A stretch of 64,000 bases of DNA from Halobaculum limi (GTDB taxonomy: Archaea; Halobacteriota; Halobacteria; Halobacteriales; Haloferacaceae). This document shows, in pieces, positions 7,802 through 16,274 of the stretch (position 1 is its first letter; each line of letters opens with the position of its first letter). The DNA lies in NCBI RefSeq assembly GCF_029490015.1, contig NZ_CP120468.1, forward strand, positions 2,046,001-2,110,000, given 5' to 3'. The position numbers were made by a program, and so were the translations under genes. Under the pieces are notes generated by a model that had not been told where the DNA came from, searched no databases, and was given only the letters and a program-made list of their open reading frames with translations.

Positions 7802-9520
7802 TCAGGGGAACGGGTGGTACGACCGCTCGGGCCGCGGTTCGAACCCCATCGACGCCGAGACGTTCTCCAGGCGGTCACCGAAGAACGCCTCCCCGGTGAA
7901 CAGCGGTTGTGCCTCGGGGACGAGGACGCGCACGCCCTCGAAGCCGAGCGCCGCCACGTCACGCGTGGTGAGGCGGGCGGCGTACGCGTCGAGGTCGGCG
8001 TCGGCGAGTCGCGCTGTCACCGCCTCGACCGCGTCGACACCCGACAGCGACGCGACATCGTCGTCTGTCACGTCGGCCGCTGGCAGGGTCACGTCCGGCG
8101 AGACGAACGACCGAACTCGCTCGGGGAAGTCGGCGTACGCGCCGATGGCCCCCTCCTGTGCGTTCGACTGCTCGGGGCCCATCGCGCGCAGTTCCATCCA
8201 GTTTTGGAGCGCCTCAGCGAGGGCGCTCCGAGCGGCGGCCGCGGCGTCCAGATCCGCCGCCGATCCCATCGCGAACCGGGGCCACTCGCCCGTCTCGGCG
8301 TCACGGTGGACGGCCACACCGACGACGGGCACGTCCACGTCCTGTGTGAGCAGCAGCGTCGTCACCTCCAGGTCCTCGGTGCGGGCGCGACGCCGAAGCG
8401 CGTCGAACCCCTCGTCGTCGACGGTCAGCCCCATCGGATCGAACGTCGAGTACCACGACAGCATCGTCGCGTCCCGTTCCACCGTCTCGTACAGGCCCGA
8501 CAGCACGGCCTCCGCCGTCGAGTTGCCGAGGCCGAGGCCGGTCGTGATGGGCGGGGCGAAGCGTTCCTGCGGCGGGGGGAACACGACGAAAGACGCCGGA
8601 AGCGACGCGGAGTCTCCCGTCTGGAGGTCGATGCCCTCGATCCACGGGATACGTTCGTCCTCGTCTGGCGTCTCTGCGCTTTCGGGCCGGACGAATCGGC
8701 CGACTGGAACCGCGTCGATCAGTCCATCGGTCGGAGCCGACCGGAACGACGACGCGCGGTAGGTGCCCGCGCAGTAGCGTTCTAACGCCTCCCCCACTGC
8801 TTTCGCGTAGGCGGCGTCCCAGCCCTCCGCGACGCCGGCGGCGAACTCCGCACATCGGGTGTCCGCGAACGCGGCGGTATCGGTCGTTCGCGCGATGTAG
8901 TACGGCGCGGGCATCGACTCGCGTTCCCCCACGTCGGTCACGAGGCCGAGTCGGTCGTCGACAGCGCGGTCCATCCGGTCGACCGCGTCCTCCAGCGAGG
9001 CCGGTTCCTCGCGGTCGGCCACCTCGAAGCCGGTCGGTGCAACCCCGCAATCACAGCCAGGTGAGGGGAGAAACTGGCGCTCTCGCCCGTCGACTTCGGT
9101 GACGGTTCCGGCGACGGCGTCACCCGAGAGATGTTGGATGGCTCGGCGTCCCGCGAGTGCGCCCGCGAAGCGGACGGCGCTGCGCGTCCCCTGTGGCGCG
9201 GCGTCCGTCGACGGAACGTTCGCGCGGACGCGGTCGCGGAGGCAGTTGTAACAGCCGGCATCTGGTGAGAAGACCGTGACTGCGGCGTCGATGTCGTCGA
9301 GCGGTCGGCCGCCGATACCGCCCACCTCGACGGCGACCCAGTCGTCGACGAGGCGGGTGGCGGTTCGGAAAGCGTCGTCGCCCGTCGTACCGACAACGAC
9401 GGCGAAGTCGAAGCCGTCCAACTGCCCGGCGCTGACCTCCATCACGTTCGCGTCCACGTCGGCGAACGCCCCACGCACTGCCCCTGCGGCGGGCTCCGGC
9501 CCGACGATGGCGATGTCCAT
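7802..9520 (-). CDS. YcaO-family cyclodehydratase-like protein with N-terminal zinc-binding partner domain
   Basis: About 572 residues. The N-terminal third, starting MDIAIVGPEPAAGAVRG, has Cys pairs (CYNC, CDC) like the E1-related leader-peptide-binding partner of azoline-forming enzymes. The rest is a YcaO domain with two ATP-site helices (AKAVGEALERY and STAEAVLSGLYETVERDA). The protein ends in HPFP, recalling the Pro-rich C-terminus of YcaO cyclodehydratases that make thiazolines or oxazolines. YcaO enzymes use ATP to activate a backbone amide. I see no precursor peptide or dehydrogenase nearby. ATG at 9520 is chosen over a TTG at 9547. The substrate is unknown. Confidence 0.85.
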   Translation of the reverse strand: MDIAIVGPEPAAGAVRGAFADVDANVMEVSAGQLDGFDFAVVVGTTGDDAFRTATRLVDDWVAVEVGGIGGRPLDDIDAAVTVFSPDAGCYNCLRDRVRANVPSTDAAPQGTRSAVRFAGALAGRRAIQHLSGDAVAGTVTEVDGRERQFLPSPGCDCGVAPTGFEVADREEPASLEDAVDRMDRAVDDRLGLVTDVGERESMPAPYYIARTTDTAAFADTRCAEFAAGVAEGWDAAYAKAVGEALERYCAGTYRASSFRSAPTDGLIDAVPVGRFVRPESAETPDEDERIPWIEGIDLQTGDSASLPASFVVFPPPQERFAPPITTGLGLGNSTAEAVLSGLYETVERDATMLSWYSTFDPMGLTVDDEGFDALRRRARTEDLEVTTLLLTQDVDVPVVGVAVHRDAETGEWPRFAMGSAADLDAAAAARSALAEALQNWMELRAMGPEQSNAQEGAIGAYADFPERVRSFVSPDVTLPAADVTDDDVASLSGVDAVEAVTARLADADLDAYAARLTTRDVAALGFEGVRVLVPEAQPLFTGEAFFGDRLENVSASMGFEPRPERSYHPFP

Positions 9521-9600
9521 GCCCCGCTCGTGGCACGATTGACACAAAAAGGTGGTCGGTCACGGCGACCGCTGCGAGCGGCCGTCGTCGGGCGTCCGCC

Positions 9601-10419
9601 TCAGTTGAGCATCCGGTGAGCGACGCTGGCGAGTTCGTCGCTGCCGGCGGTTCGCAGGCGCTCGTCGCCGAGTTTCAGGCGCAGGCGCGGGCGGCCGACG
9701 TCGATGGGGACCTTCTCGGTGTCGATGAGGCCCATCTCTTCGAGGCGGGTCTTGGTGCGCGAGAATGTCGCCTTCGAGGCGATGCCGATGTCCTCGCCCC
9801 ACTTGCTGATGTCGTACAGCAGCACGTCGTTTTTGGCAGCCACGAGCAGCGAGATGGTGACCTCGTCGAGGCCGTCGCCGTCGCCGCGCGCAGTCTCCAG
9901 GGACTGCAACACAGTGTCGAAGTCGGCGCGAACGGACTCCCCGATGTCGTCGTCGAGCGTGTCGCGCACTCGCGACAGCGAGGGCGTCCGAAGAACGAAC
10001 GGCGTCGCGTCCGCCCACATCCCGTGGTAACTCTCGTAGGCGTCGGTGATGAACGACTCGTCGTCCGCCGAGAGTGCCGCGACGTACTCGCCGGCCGAGA
10101 CGAGTGCGTACAAGACGCCTTCGCCGACGACGAGCGTGTTGTCCACGTCGCCGTCGAGTTCGCGCAGGGTCATCCGGTCGCTGTCGACCAGGTCGGCGGC
10201 GTCGGCGGCCACGAGGAAGTCGTCCATCAGGTCTTTTAGCAGTCGGTCGTCGGCGAGGACGTGCAGCGTCGGCAGGTCACCCTCGTAGTCGGCCGCGATG
10301 TCGACGAGCGACTCCATCACCGACACGGTCGGGTCGACGACTAACAGTTCGTCGTCGTCGCTGTCGAGTATCGAACCGAGTACGTCGGCCATCGATCGCT
10401 CCAGATGGTTCGCGGTCAT
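9601..10419 (-). CDS. tbsP: Transcriptional regulator TbsP
   Basis: A 272-residue haloarchaeal regulator starting MTANHLERSMADVLGSIL. The N-terminal part is an alpha/beta sensor-like domain. The C-terminal part is a winged helix with KWGEDIGIASKATFSRTKTRLEEMGLIDTEKVPIDVGRPRLRL. In Haloferax, TbsP was found as a suppressor of trmB loss and acts with TrmB on gluconeogenic genes (recalled, not searched). It is transcribed away from the small peptide gene at 10569. An AT-rich TATTAAAT on its strand (about 10448-10455) is the likely promoter. An in-frame start nine codons upstream looks unlikely. Confidence 0.82.
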   Translation of the reverse strand: MTANHLERSMADVLGSILDSDDDELLVVDPTVSVMESLVDIAADYEGDLPTLHVLADDRLLKDLMDDFLVAADAADLVDSDRMTLRELDGDVDNTLVVGEGVLYALVSAGEYVAALSADDESFITDAYESYHGMWADATPFVLRTPSLSRVRDTLDDDIGESVRADFDTVLQSLETARGDGDGLDEVTISLLVAAKNDVLLYDISKWGEDIGIASKATFSRTKTRLEEMGLIDTEKVPIDVGRPRLRLKLGDERLRTAGSDELASVAHRMLN

Positions 10420-10546
10420 TCTTAGAAAGAATATCTCTCGTAGCATATTTAATACTAACGGGTAAAACGGTGAATCAACGGTTCTACGCGGGAAATACGG
10501 GCGCTCAGTGTTGGATAGAATCCACGTCCGTCGTGAAATTTAAGTA

Positions 10547-10561
10547 CCAATACGTAATTGG
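10547..10561. promoter_or_regulatory. Inverted repeat CCAAT-ACGTA-ATTGG in the small-peptide promoter
   Basis: A perfect 5-base inverted repeat, CCAAT and ATTGG, spaced by ACGTA. It ends eight bases before the ATG of the peptide gene at 10569 and lies just after a TATA-like AAATTTAAGT (10536-10545). It therefore covers the expected transcription start and could be a repressor operator. Short repeats like this can also arise by chance. Confidence 0.35.
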
Positions 10562-10568
10562 AACAGAT

Positions 10569-10754
10569 ATGGTACGAGAGAGGTTAGCAGACCGTGTTAC
10601 GAGTTCGGCACCGGCAGCAGTTGTGAGTCGTCATCCGAAGGCCGTATTGACGCTGATGATGCTGGTGCTCCTGCTCTTCAGTGCGGACACTGCGGCGGCA
10701 ACGGAGTTCACGGTCGGTACTTCGTCTATCGCCGACGTGTCGCCGGGACCGTAA
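10569..10754 (+). CDS. Small membrane or secreted peptide (DUF7503-like)
   Basis: A 61-residue protein: a basic N-terminal part (about residues 1-24 with HPK), one strongly hydrophobic segment (about 25-38) ending in an Ala-rich stretch like a signal-peptidase site, then a short polar tail ending in SPGP. It resembles a family of tiny haloarchaeal proteins I remember as DUF7503. A TATA-like AAATTTAAG lies about 28 bases upstream, so the transcript should be nearly leaderless. Its stop codon directly abuts the stop of the CHAT-like protease gene on the other strand. It may be a substrate, toxin or signal for that enzyme; this is inference. Confidence 0.7.
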   Translation: MVRERLADRVTSSAPAAVVSRHPKAVLTLMMLVLLLFSADTAAATEFTVGTSSIADVSPGP

Positions 10755-10764
10755 TTACCGTCCC
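10745..10764. terminator. Palindrome spanning two abutting stop codons
   Basis: GGGAC-C-GTAATTAC-C-GTCCC is a 20-base palindrome with a single mismatched pair. The central TAATTA contains the plus-strand stop of the peptide and the minus-strand stop of the protease. A hairpin here could serve both transcripts. It lacks the U-tract of a classical terminator, so termination is only suggested. Confidence 0.45.
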
Positions 10765-12833
10765 TCACTGAGCGCTTCGTGCACGGCGTCTGACCACTGC
10801 AGGTCCCCGTCGTAGAGAATCGGATTGTCCGCATACGAGAGGAACTCTACGAGTTCCTCCCGTTCTACGCAGAACTCGACCGTCGAGCCGAGCAGATGGG
10901 TCTCATCGCTATCCTGCAGATACGGCCTGAAGAACCCTCCACACATCCAGGGCGCACCCAGAAACGCACTCACATCGAACCGGCCGTCGTCGCGTTGGGT
11001 CACTTCGACGTCGGTGCCGACGTAGTCCTCCGACTGCGTGAGGACGTGCGTGCCGTCGCCAACGACGGCGTAGTCTTTCCCGGTCATAATCCGCCGGCGC
11101 GACTTGTCGAGTGCACGTTCCATACAGTAGCCGTTCACCATCAGGCGGGCGAACATCGTGCCGACGGTCGCCGCCTGACTGTCGAGGACTTCGTTGAACG
11201 TGACGCCGCCAGCGACGCTCCCCTTTTGGATGAGTTCGATCCCCTCGTGGTATGACCCACAGGCGTTGAGGAAGAACGTCTGCGCGTTCGACTCCGAGAG
11301 ACTCGATATCGAGAGGTAGCCGTCCGAACACCGCAGGCCTTCGCGCTCGCAGTGGCCGATGTAGTGGACCAGGTCGTTGCGCGACTCGAACACCGTCGCG
11401 AGTTCGTCGACGCTCAGATGCTCGCGTAGCGAGATGTCGAGGTCGAGTTCCTCGGCCCGCTGACGGTAGTAGTCGGCCACCTCCGCGTGTTCCTCGCGCA
11501 TGTCGCCGTCGTTGAGGATGGCGACGACGGAGGTCGGTTCGCCGTCGGCGTCGAGGTACCGCGAGCGGTTCTCGTACGCCTCTGGGAGCGTCTTGAACGC
11601 GTCGATTGGGACGCCGTCTGCCAACCAGCCGTGCGTCCGACCGGGGCCGAACTCGGGTTGGACCAACTCGACGCTCGCCGCCTCGCCCGCACTCCCCCGG
11701 TAGAAGTCGTCGAGCGAGTTGTCGAGCCACTCCGTCTCACCGAGGGCGGTCGACTCTGCGATGCGAATGTGTGGGACGTTCGCCAGCAGGTACGACAGCG
11801 TCGGGACGTGGTCGTATCGCGGGTCGATGGACATCGAGAGGTGCCACTCGGGAAACTCGTCGGCGACGTCTTCGAACGGGACCGAGAGATACGCGTCCAG
11901 TCGCTCCGCCAGCGACGCGGCGTACAGCTCGTCCGCGTCGATGCCGAGGTCCTCCAGTAGGGAAGCGACGGCCAGCTCAGATCCGTACGGTCCGGCGGTC
12001 CTGACGAGACAGTCGAGGTAGAACGTCCGTTCGAGGAGCGATCCGGTCTCGTCTTGGAACTCCGGCAACTCGGGGAGTCGGTGGGTTCCACTCGGCGTTT
12101 CGATTCGGGGCGTCGCATCGGGTTCGACCGCCACGCTCGCGCCGACGTAGTGTGCAAGCGGCGCGAGGGGGAACAGATACTCGACGTCGTCGGGGACGAC
12201 CATTCGCGTGCCGGCACCCTCGACCCGTTCGCTGACGGACTGTGGAATCGACACCTCGTCGCCGAACGCGACGCGAGGTGGCTGTCCTCGCATCGTGTCG
12301 AACGAGCGGTCTGCGGTCGCCGTGCGGTGACCCGCAGGAAACGCCGAGAGCGCCGTCGCGACGCCGGCCGGCGTGCGCGGGACCGTCACTACCTCGGTAT
12401 CGTCTTGGATACCGGTACTGAAGCCGATGGAGAGCGCCGTCTCCTCGGGAAACTCGACGACGAGGCGTTCGTACTGCGGTTTCGAGACGGTGGCCACGCC
12501 GTCGAAGCGGACGTACGCGTCGACCTTACTGTCGACGTGGAGGACGTACGCACCCGACTTGAGCGTCTTCGGGCCGGTTCCGCTGCCCAGATCCGACACC
12601 TCGCCGGTGTCAACGTTTCGGACAGGGGCGTACACCGGAGGAAACTCCAGTCGCGTGGTCCTGCCGTTCAATACGACGTCGGGGACCCACGTTTCGGTCA
12701 GGCCGAGTGCGGCGATACCGCTGTGGAGCGACGGTGCGGTCCCGCCAGCGGTCCAAGAGTCGGTGCGAACGGTCAGCGAGTTCTTGGCGGCGTCGACCGC
12801 TCGCAACCCTTCCCCGGTCGTCTCCACCTTCAT
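10755..12833 (-). CDS. CHAT-like (caspase-clan) putative cysteine protease
   Basis: A 692-residue protein with no signal peptide or membrane segment. Residues about 1-420 are an unassigned N-terminal region. Residues about 430-590 look like a CHAT/caspase-fold domain: a hydrophobic strand before LVHYIGHC (His494) and TFFLNACGSYHEG (Cys525), matching the GHG and ACES motifs that give the His-Cys dyad. The following GGVTFNEVLDSQAATVGTMFARLM fits the usual CHAT continuation. CHAT enzymes cut proteins in bacterial defence and signalling. The gene converges on the small peptide gene with no bases between the stops. Substrate and trigger are unknown. Confidence 0.75.
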   Translation of the reverse strand: MKVETTGEGLRAVDAAKNSLTVRTDSWTAGGTAPSLHSGIAALGLTETWVPDVVLNGRTTRLEFPPVYAPVRNVDTGEVSDLGSGTGPKTLKSGAYVLHVDSKVDAYVRFDGVATVSKPQYERLVVEFPEETALSIGFSTGIQDDTEVVTVPRTPAGVATALSAFPAGHRTATADRSFDTMRGQPPRVAFGDEVSIPQSVSERVEGAGTRMVVPDDVEYLFPLAPLAHYVGASVAVEPDATPRIETPSGTHRLPELPEFQDETGSLLERTFYLDCLVRTAGPYGSELAVASLLEDLGIDADELYAASLAERLDAYLSVPFEDVADEFPEWHLSMSIDPRYDHVPTLSYLLANVPHIRIAESTALGETEWLDNSLDDFYRGSAGEAASVELVQPEFGPGRTHGWLADGVPIDAFKTLPEAYENRSRYLDADGEPTSVVAILNDGDMREEHAEVADYYRQRAEELDLDISLREHLSVDELATVFESRNDLVHYIGHCEREGLRCSDGYLSISSLSESNAQTFFLNACGSYHEGIELIQKGSVAGGVTFNEVLDSQAATVGTMFARLMVNGYCMERALDKSRRRIMTGKDYAVVGDGTHVLTQSEDYVGTDVEVTQRDDGRFDVSAFLGAPWMCGGFFRPYLQDSDETHLLGSTVEFCVEREELVEFLSYADNPILYDGDLQWSDAVHEALSEGR

Positions 12834-12937
12834 TGACGTGGGAAGTGGTGGGCTTGGCCCCCATTTAGCCCTGTCGCCGACTGTTCGTGCGATGACCCGA
12901 AAGGTGGCTTTTTGTCGTCGCTGGCCGGACCACAGAT

Positions 12938-14185
12938 ATGGAGTACCCGGCAGTCAGCGAAACCGACCCCGCCGTCGCGGACGCCCTCGCGGGCGAGGTG
13001 CAGCGTCAACAGGACACCCTCGCGATGATCGCGTCAGAGAACCACGTCTCGGAGGCCGTCCTCGAGGCGCAGGGCAGCGCCCTCACCAACAAGTACGCCG
13101 AGGGCTATCCCGGCAAGCGCTACTACGCCGGCTGTGAGTTCGCCGACGAGGTGGAAGAACTCGCCATCGAACGCGCGAAAGAACTGTGGGGCGCAGAACA
13201 CGTCAACGTCCAACCCCACTCCGGCACGCAGGCGAATATGGCCGTCTACCTCGCCACGCTCGAACCTGGCGACAAGATTCTCTCGCTGGAACTGGAACAC
13301 GGCGGCCACCTCAGTCACGGCCACCCGGCCAACTTCACCGGCCAACTGTTCGACGTCGAGCAGTATCAGGTCGACCCGGAAACGGGCTACATCGACTACG
13401 ACGCCCTCGCGGACACGGCGGCGTCGTACGACCCGGACATCATCGTCTCGGGCTTCTCCGCGTACCCGCGTGAGGTCGAGTGGGAACGCGTGCAAGATGT
13501 CGCCGACTCCGTCGACGCCTACCACCTCGCGGACATCGCCCACATCACCGGCCTCGTCGCCGCGGGCGTCCACCAGTCGCCGGTCGGCGTCGCTGACTTC
13601 GTCACCGGGTCGACCCACAAGACGATCCGTGCGGGCCGCGGTGGCATCGTGATGTGCGACGAGGAACACGCCAGCGACATCGACTCGGCGGTGTTCCCCG
13701 GCGGGCAGGGCGGCCCGCTGATGCACAACATCGCAGGTAAGGCGGTCGGCTTCAAGGAGGCGCTGGAACCGGCGTTCGGGGAGTACGCCCAGCAGGTCGT
13801 TGACAACGCGACCGCGTTGGCGGAGTCGCTTGCGGACAACGGCTTCGAGATCGTCTCCGGCGGCACCGACACCCACCTCGTCCTCGTCGACCTGCGCGAG
13901 TCGCACCCCGACACGACCGGCGGCGACGCCGAGGACGCCCTCGCGGACGCCGGTATCGTCCTCAACGCGAACACCGTTCCCGGCGAGACGCGGTCGGCGT
14001 TCAACCCCTCGGGCATCCGCGCGGGCACGCCCGCGCTCACGACCCGCGGCTTCGACGAGGACGACTGCCGCGAGGTCGGCGACCTCATCTACCGCGTCGT
14101 CGACAACGTCGAAGACGAGTCGGTCATCGCCGAGGTCCGTGAGCGCGTGAGCGAGCTCACCGACGACCACCCGCTGTACGAGTAG
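12938..14185 (+). CDS. glyA: Serine hydroxymethyltransferase
   Basis: A 415-residue fold-type I PLP enzyme of normal length. It has the N-terminal QQDTLAMIASENHVS, the substrate loop YAEGYPGKRYYAG, and the PLP-lysine motif VTGSTHKTIRAGRGG at about residues 223-237. It moves the serine hydroxymethyl group onto a folate carrier, producing glycine and methylene-tetrahydrofolate. folD lies 120 bases downstream on the same strand, so the two genes make a one-carbon supply cluster. The ATG is about 36 bases after an AT-rich stretch. Confidence 0.97.
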   Translation: MEYPAVSETDPAVADALAGEVQRQQDTLAMIASENHVSEAVLEAQGSALTNKYAEGYPGKRYYAGCEFADEVEELAIERAKELWGAEHVNVQPHSGTQANMAVYLATLEPGDKILSLELEHGGHLSHGHPANFTGQLFDVEQYQVDPETGYIDYDALADTAASYDPDIIVSGFSAYPREVEWERVQDVADSVDAYHLADIAHITGLVAAGVHQSPVGVADFVTGSTHKTIRAGRGGIVMCDEEHASDIDSAVFPGGQGGPLMHNIAGKAVGFKEALEPAFGEYAQQVVDNATALAESLADNGFEIVSGGTDTHLVLVDLRESHPDTTGGDAEDALADAGIVLNANTVPGETRSAFNPSGIRAGTPALTTRGFDEDDCREVGDLIYRVVDNVEDESVIAEVRERVSELTDDHPLYE

Positions 14186-14305
14186 TCGCACAGCACTCCC
14201 CGATCTCGACCTTTTTGCGCACGTTTGTGATCATTCCTGCTCTTTCGGGAGCACAGTTGTGCACGAACCCGAGGATACTTACGCCTCGCCGTTCCCTCAT
14301 CGGGT

Positions 14306-15190
14306 ATGACCGACATCGACGGCAACGCCGTCGCCGCCGACATTCGATCCGGCGTCGCGGAGTGTGTAGAGACGCTGCAGGCCGAGGGCGTCGACCCCGC
14401 CCTCGCGACCGTGTTGATGAGCGACGACCCCGCCAGCGAGACGTACGTCTCGATGAAGCAGAACGACTGCGAGGAGGTCGGCATCGACGGCATCCACGTC
14501 GACGTCGACGACGACGCTCCCGCCGAGGAGTTGTACGACACCATCGACGAGTTGAACGCCGACGACGGCGTCCACGGCATCCTCGTCCAGTTGCCGGTCC
14601 CGGACCACGTCGACACCGAGCGAGTGCTTCGCTCTATCGACCCCGCGAAAGACGTCGACGGCTTCCACCCGGAGAACGTCGGCCGCCTCGTCGGCGGCAA
14701 CGCCCGGTTCAAGCCGTGCACGCCCCACGGCATCCAGCGCCTCCTCGCGGCCGCCGACGTCGACCCCGAGGGGAAAGAGGCGGTCGTCGTCGGCCGCTCG
14801 GACATCGTGGGGAAGCCCATCGCGAACCTCCTGTTCGGGCGGGGACCGGGCGGCAACGCCACTACAACCGTCTGTCACTCTCGGACGGACGACCTCGCCA
14901 GTCACACCCGTCGCGCGGACATCGTCGTCGCCGCCGCGGGCATCCCCGAGTTCATCACCGCCGACATGGTGAGCGAGGGTACGACCGTCATCGACGTGGG
15001 CATCAACCGCGTGGAACGCGACGGCGAGTCCACCCTCGTCGGCGACGTCGACTACGAGGCCGTGAGTGAGAAGGCGGGCGCCATCACGCCGGTTCCCGGC
15101 GGCGTCGGACCGATGACGCGCGCGATGCTGCTGTACAACACGGTGAAAGCGGCGGCAGAACAGCACGACGTCGACGTCGACCTCCCCTGA
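14306..15190 (+). CDS. folD: Bifunctional methylene-THF dehydrogenase / methenyl-THF cyclohydrolase
   Basis: A 294-residue FolD. Key segments are SETYVSMKQNDCEEVGI (with the catalytic lysine), GILVQLPVPDHV, DVDGFHPENVG and the NADP site VVVGRSDIVGKPIA, ending in PVPGGVGPMTRAML. It oxidises methylene- to methenyl-tetrahydrofolate and hydrolyses it to 10-formyl-tetrahydrofolate. Use of tetrahydrofolate rather than methanopterin is typical of haloarchaea. It follows glyA, which makes its substrate. Confidence 0.97.
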   Translation: MTDIDGNAVAADIRSGVAECVETLQAEGVDPALATVLMSDDPASETYVSMKQNDCEEVGIDGIHVDVDDDAPAEELYDTIDELNADDGVHGILVQLPVPDHVDTERVLRSIDPAKDVDGFHPENVGRLVGGNARFKPCTPHGIQRLLAAADVDPEGKEAVVVGRSDIVGKPIANLLFGRGPGGNATTTVCHSRTDDLASHTRRADIVVAAAGIPEFITADMVSEGTTVIDVGINRVERDGESTLVGDVDYEAVSEKAGAITPVPGGVGPMTRAMLLYNTVKAAAEQHDVDVDLP

Positions 15191-15214
15191 ACGGGGATCA
15201 GTGGGCGCGGACGG

Positions 15215-15979
15215 TTACAAGCGAGCGAGTCGTTCTCGGGCGCTCGCCAAGGCCTCGTCGTCGTCGGTGATCAGGTAGCGCCCGAGGTCGACGGCGGCGG
15301 CCACGACGGCGTCGGCCTCCTCCGGATCGATATCGCCTCCCAACGCCTCGATCCGTTTCGCTCGCTCGCGAACGGTGCCAAGCGTGCGACTCGCCTCGCG
15401 GTCGGGGTTGTCCGAGAGGTACGTTCCAACGTCTTTCCGGTATTCGAGAACCGCCTCAGCGGCGGCCAGTCCCCGCGCCTCGTGCATCCGAGGCGGAACG
15501 TCGCGGACACTCGGACGCTCGCCGGTGTCGGCCGCGCGGAGGAGCGTCGTCAGGTACCACTCCTCGTCGTCGGTGACGCCTGGCGACGCCCCTTCGGGGG
15601 ACCCCATCGTCGCCGCCGCGTCGCCGCCTCCAGGGCCGGCGAGACGGCCGTACACGTCGGCGGCGTGGCGGAGTTCGGCGGCCGCGAGGTAGGCGTCGTC
15701 GAGCGGCTTGAGGTCGCCGCCGCGGATGAACCCACGCTTGCGGAGATACGTCCGGCACGCGGCTTTGATGTCGTCGACGAGGTCCGCCAGCGGCGTCGTG
15801 TCGAGTTTGACCAGCACGGAGTCGAGCGACAGTTCGGCAGGAGCGTCCGTGTGGCGTCGCCGTTCGCCGGTGCCGACGCTGCGGAGACTCCCGCAGTCGG
15901 GACAGGCGACGCTACCCGTCTCGAAGTACGACCACCGGGTCCCACACTCTGCGCACTCGCGCTCCCCTCGGACTTCCAT
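15215..15979 (-). CDS. Zinc-ribbon protein with helical C-terminal region (DUF7117-like)
   Basis: A 254-residue protein beginning MEVRGERECAECGTRWSYFETGS, with a TFIIB-like C-x2-C...C-x2-C zinc ribbon at residues about 9-29. An Ala/Glu-rich helical region follows and runs to the end. It looks like a haloarchaeal family I recall as DUF7117. The zinc ribbon suggests a nucleic-acid or transcription-machinery contact, but no function is known. The start at 15979 is preferred because the in-frame upstream extension (to 16192) is not protein-like. It ends 25 bases from folD, convergently. Confidence 0.75.
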   Translation of the reverse strand: MEVRGERECAECGTRWSYFETGSVACPDCGSLRSVGTGERRRHTDAPAELSLDSVLVKLDTTPLADLVDDIKAACRTYLRKRGFIRGGDLKPLDDAYLAAAELRHAADVYGRLAGPGGGDAAATMGSPEGASPGVTDDEEWYLTTLLRAADTGERPSVRDVPPRMHEARGLAAAEAVLEYRKDVGTYLSDNPDREASRTLGTVRERAKRIEALGGDIDPEEADAVVAAAVDLGRYLITDDDEALASARERLARL

Positions 15980-16274
15980 AGCCCCGCTTCGTTCCGCCGG
16001 GCAAAACCGTTCACGGAGTGTGCGCTGACGTGTTCCGACGGCGGCGGCGTGGCTGCTACCCCGCGCCACACAACAGATATACTGGTAGGTGTCGTATCTG
16101 TGAACGTTCCCGAAGGCGTCCGTGGGGAGACGCTCGGGAAGTTCCGCACTGCAGATGCGTCGGCCGGCCGTCACGCCCGCCGTCGGTCGCACGACCGAGT
16201 CACCCGTACGGGGGAGCGAACGGGTGACGCCGGCCCCGGCACGCTTTTGACGACACGGTTAAACGACACACCAG

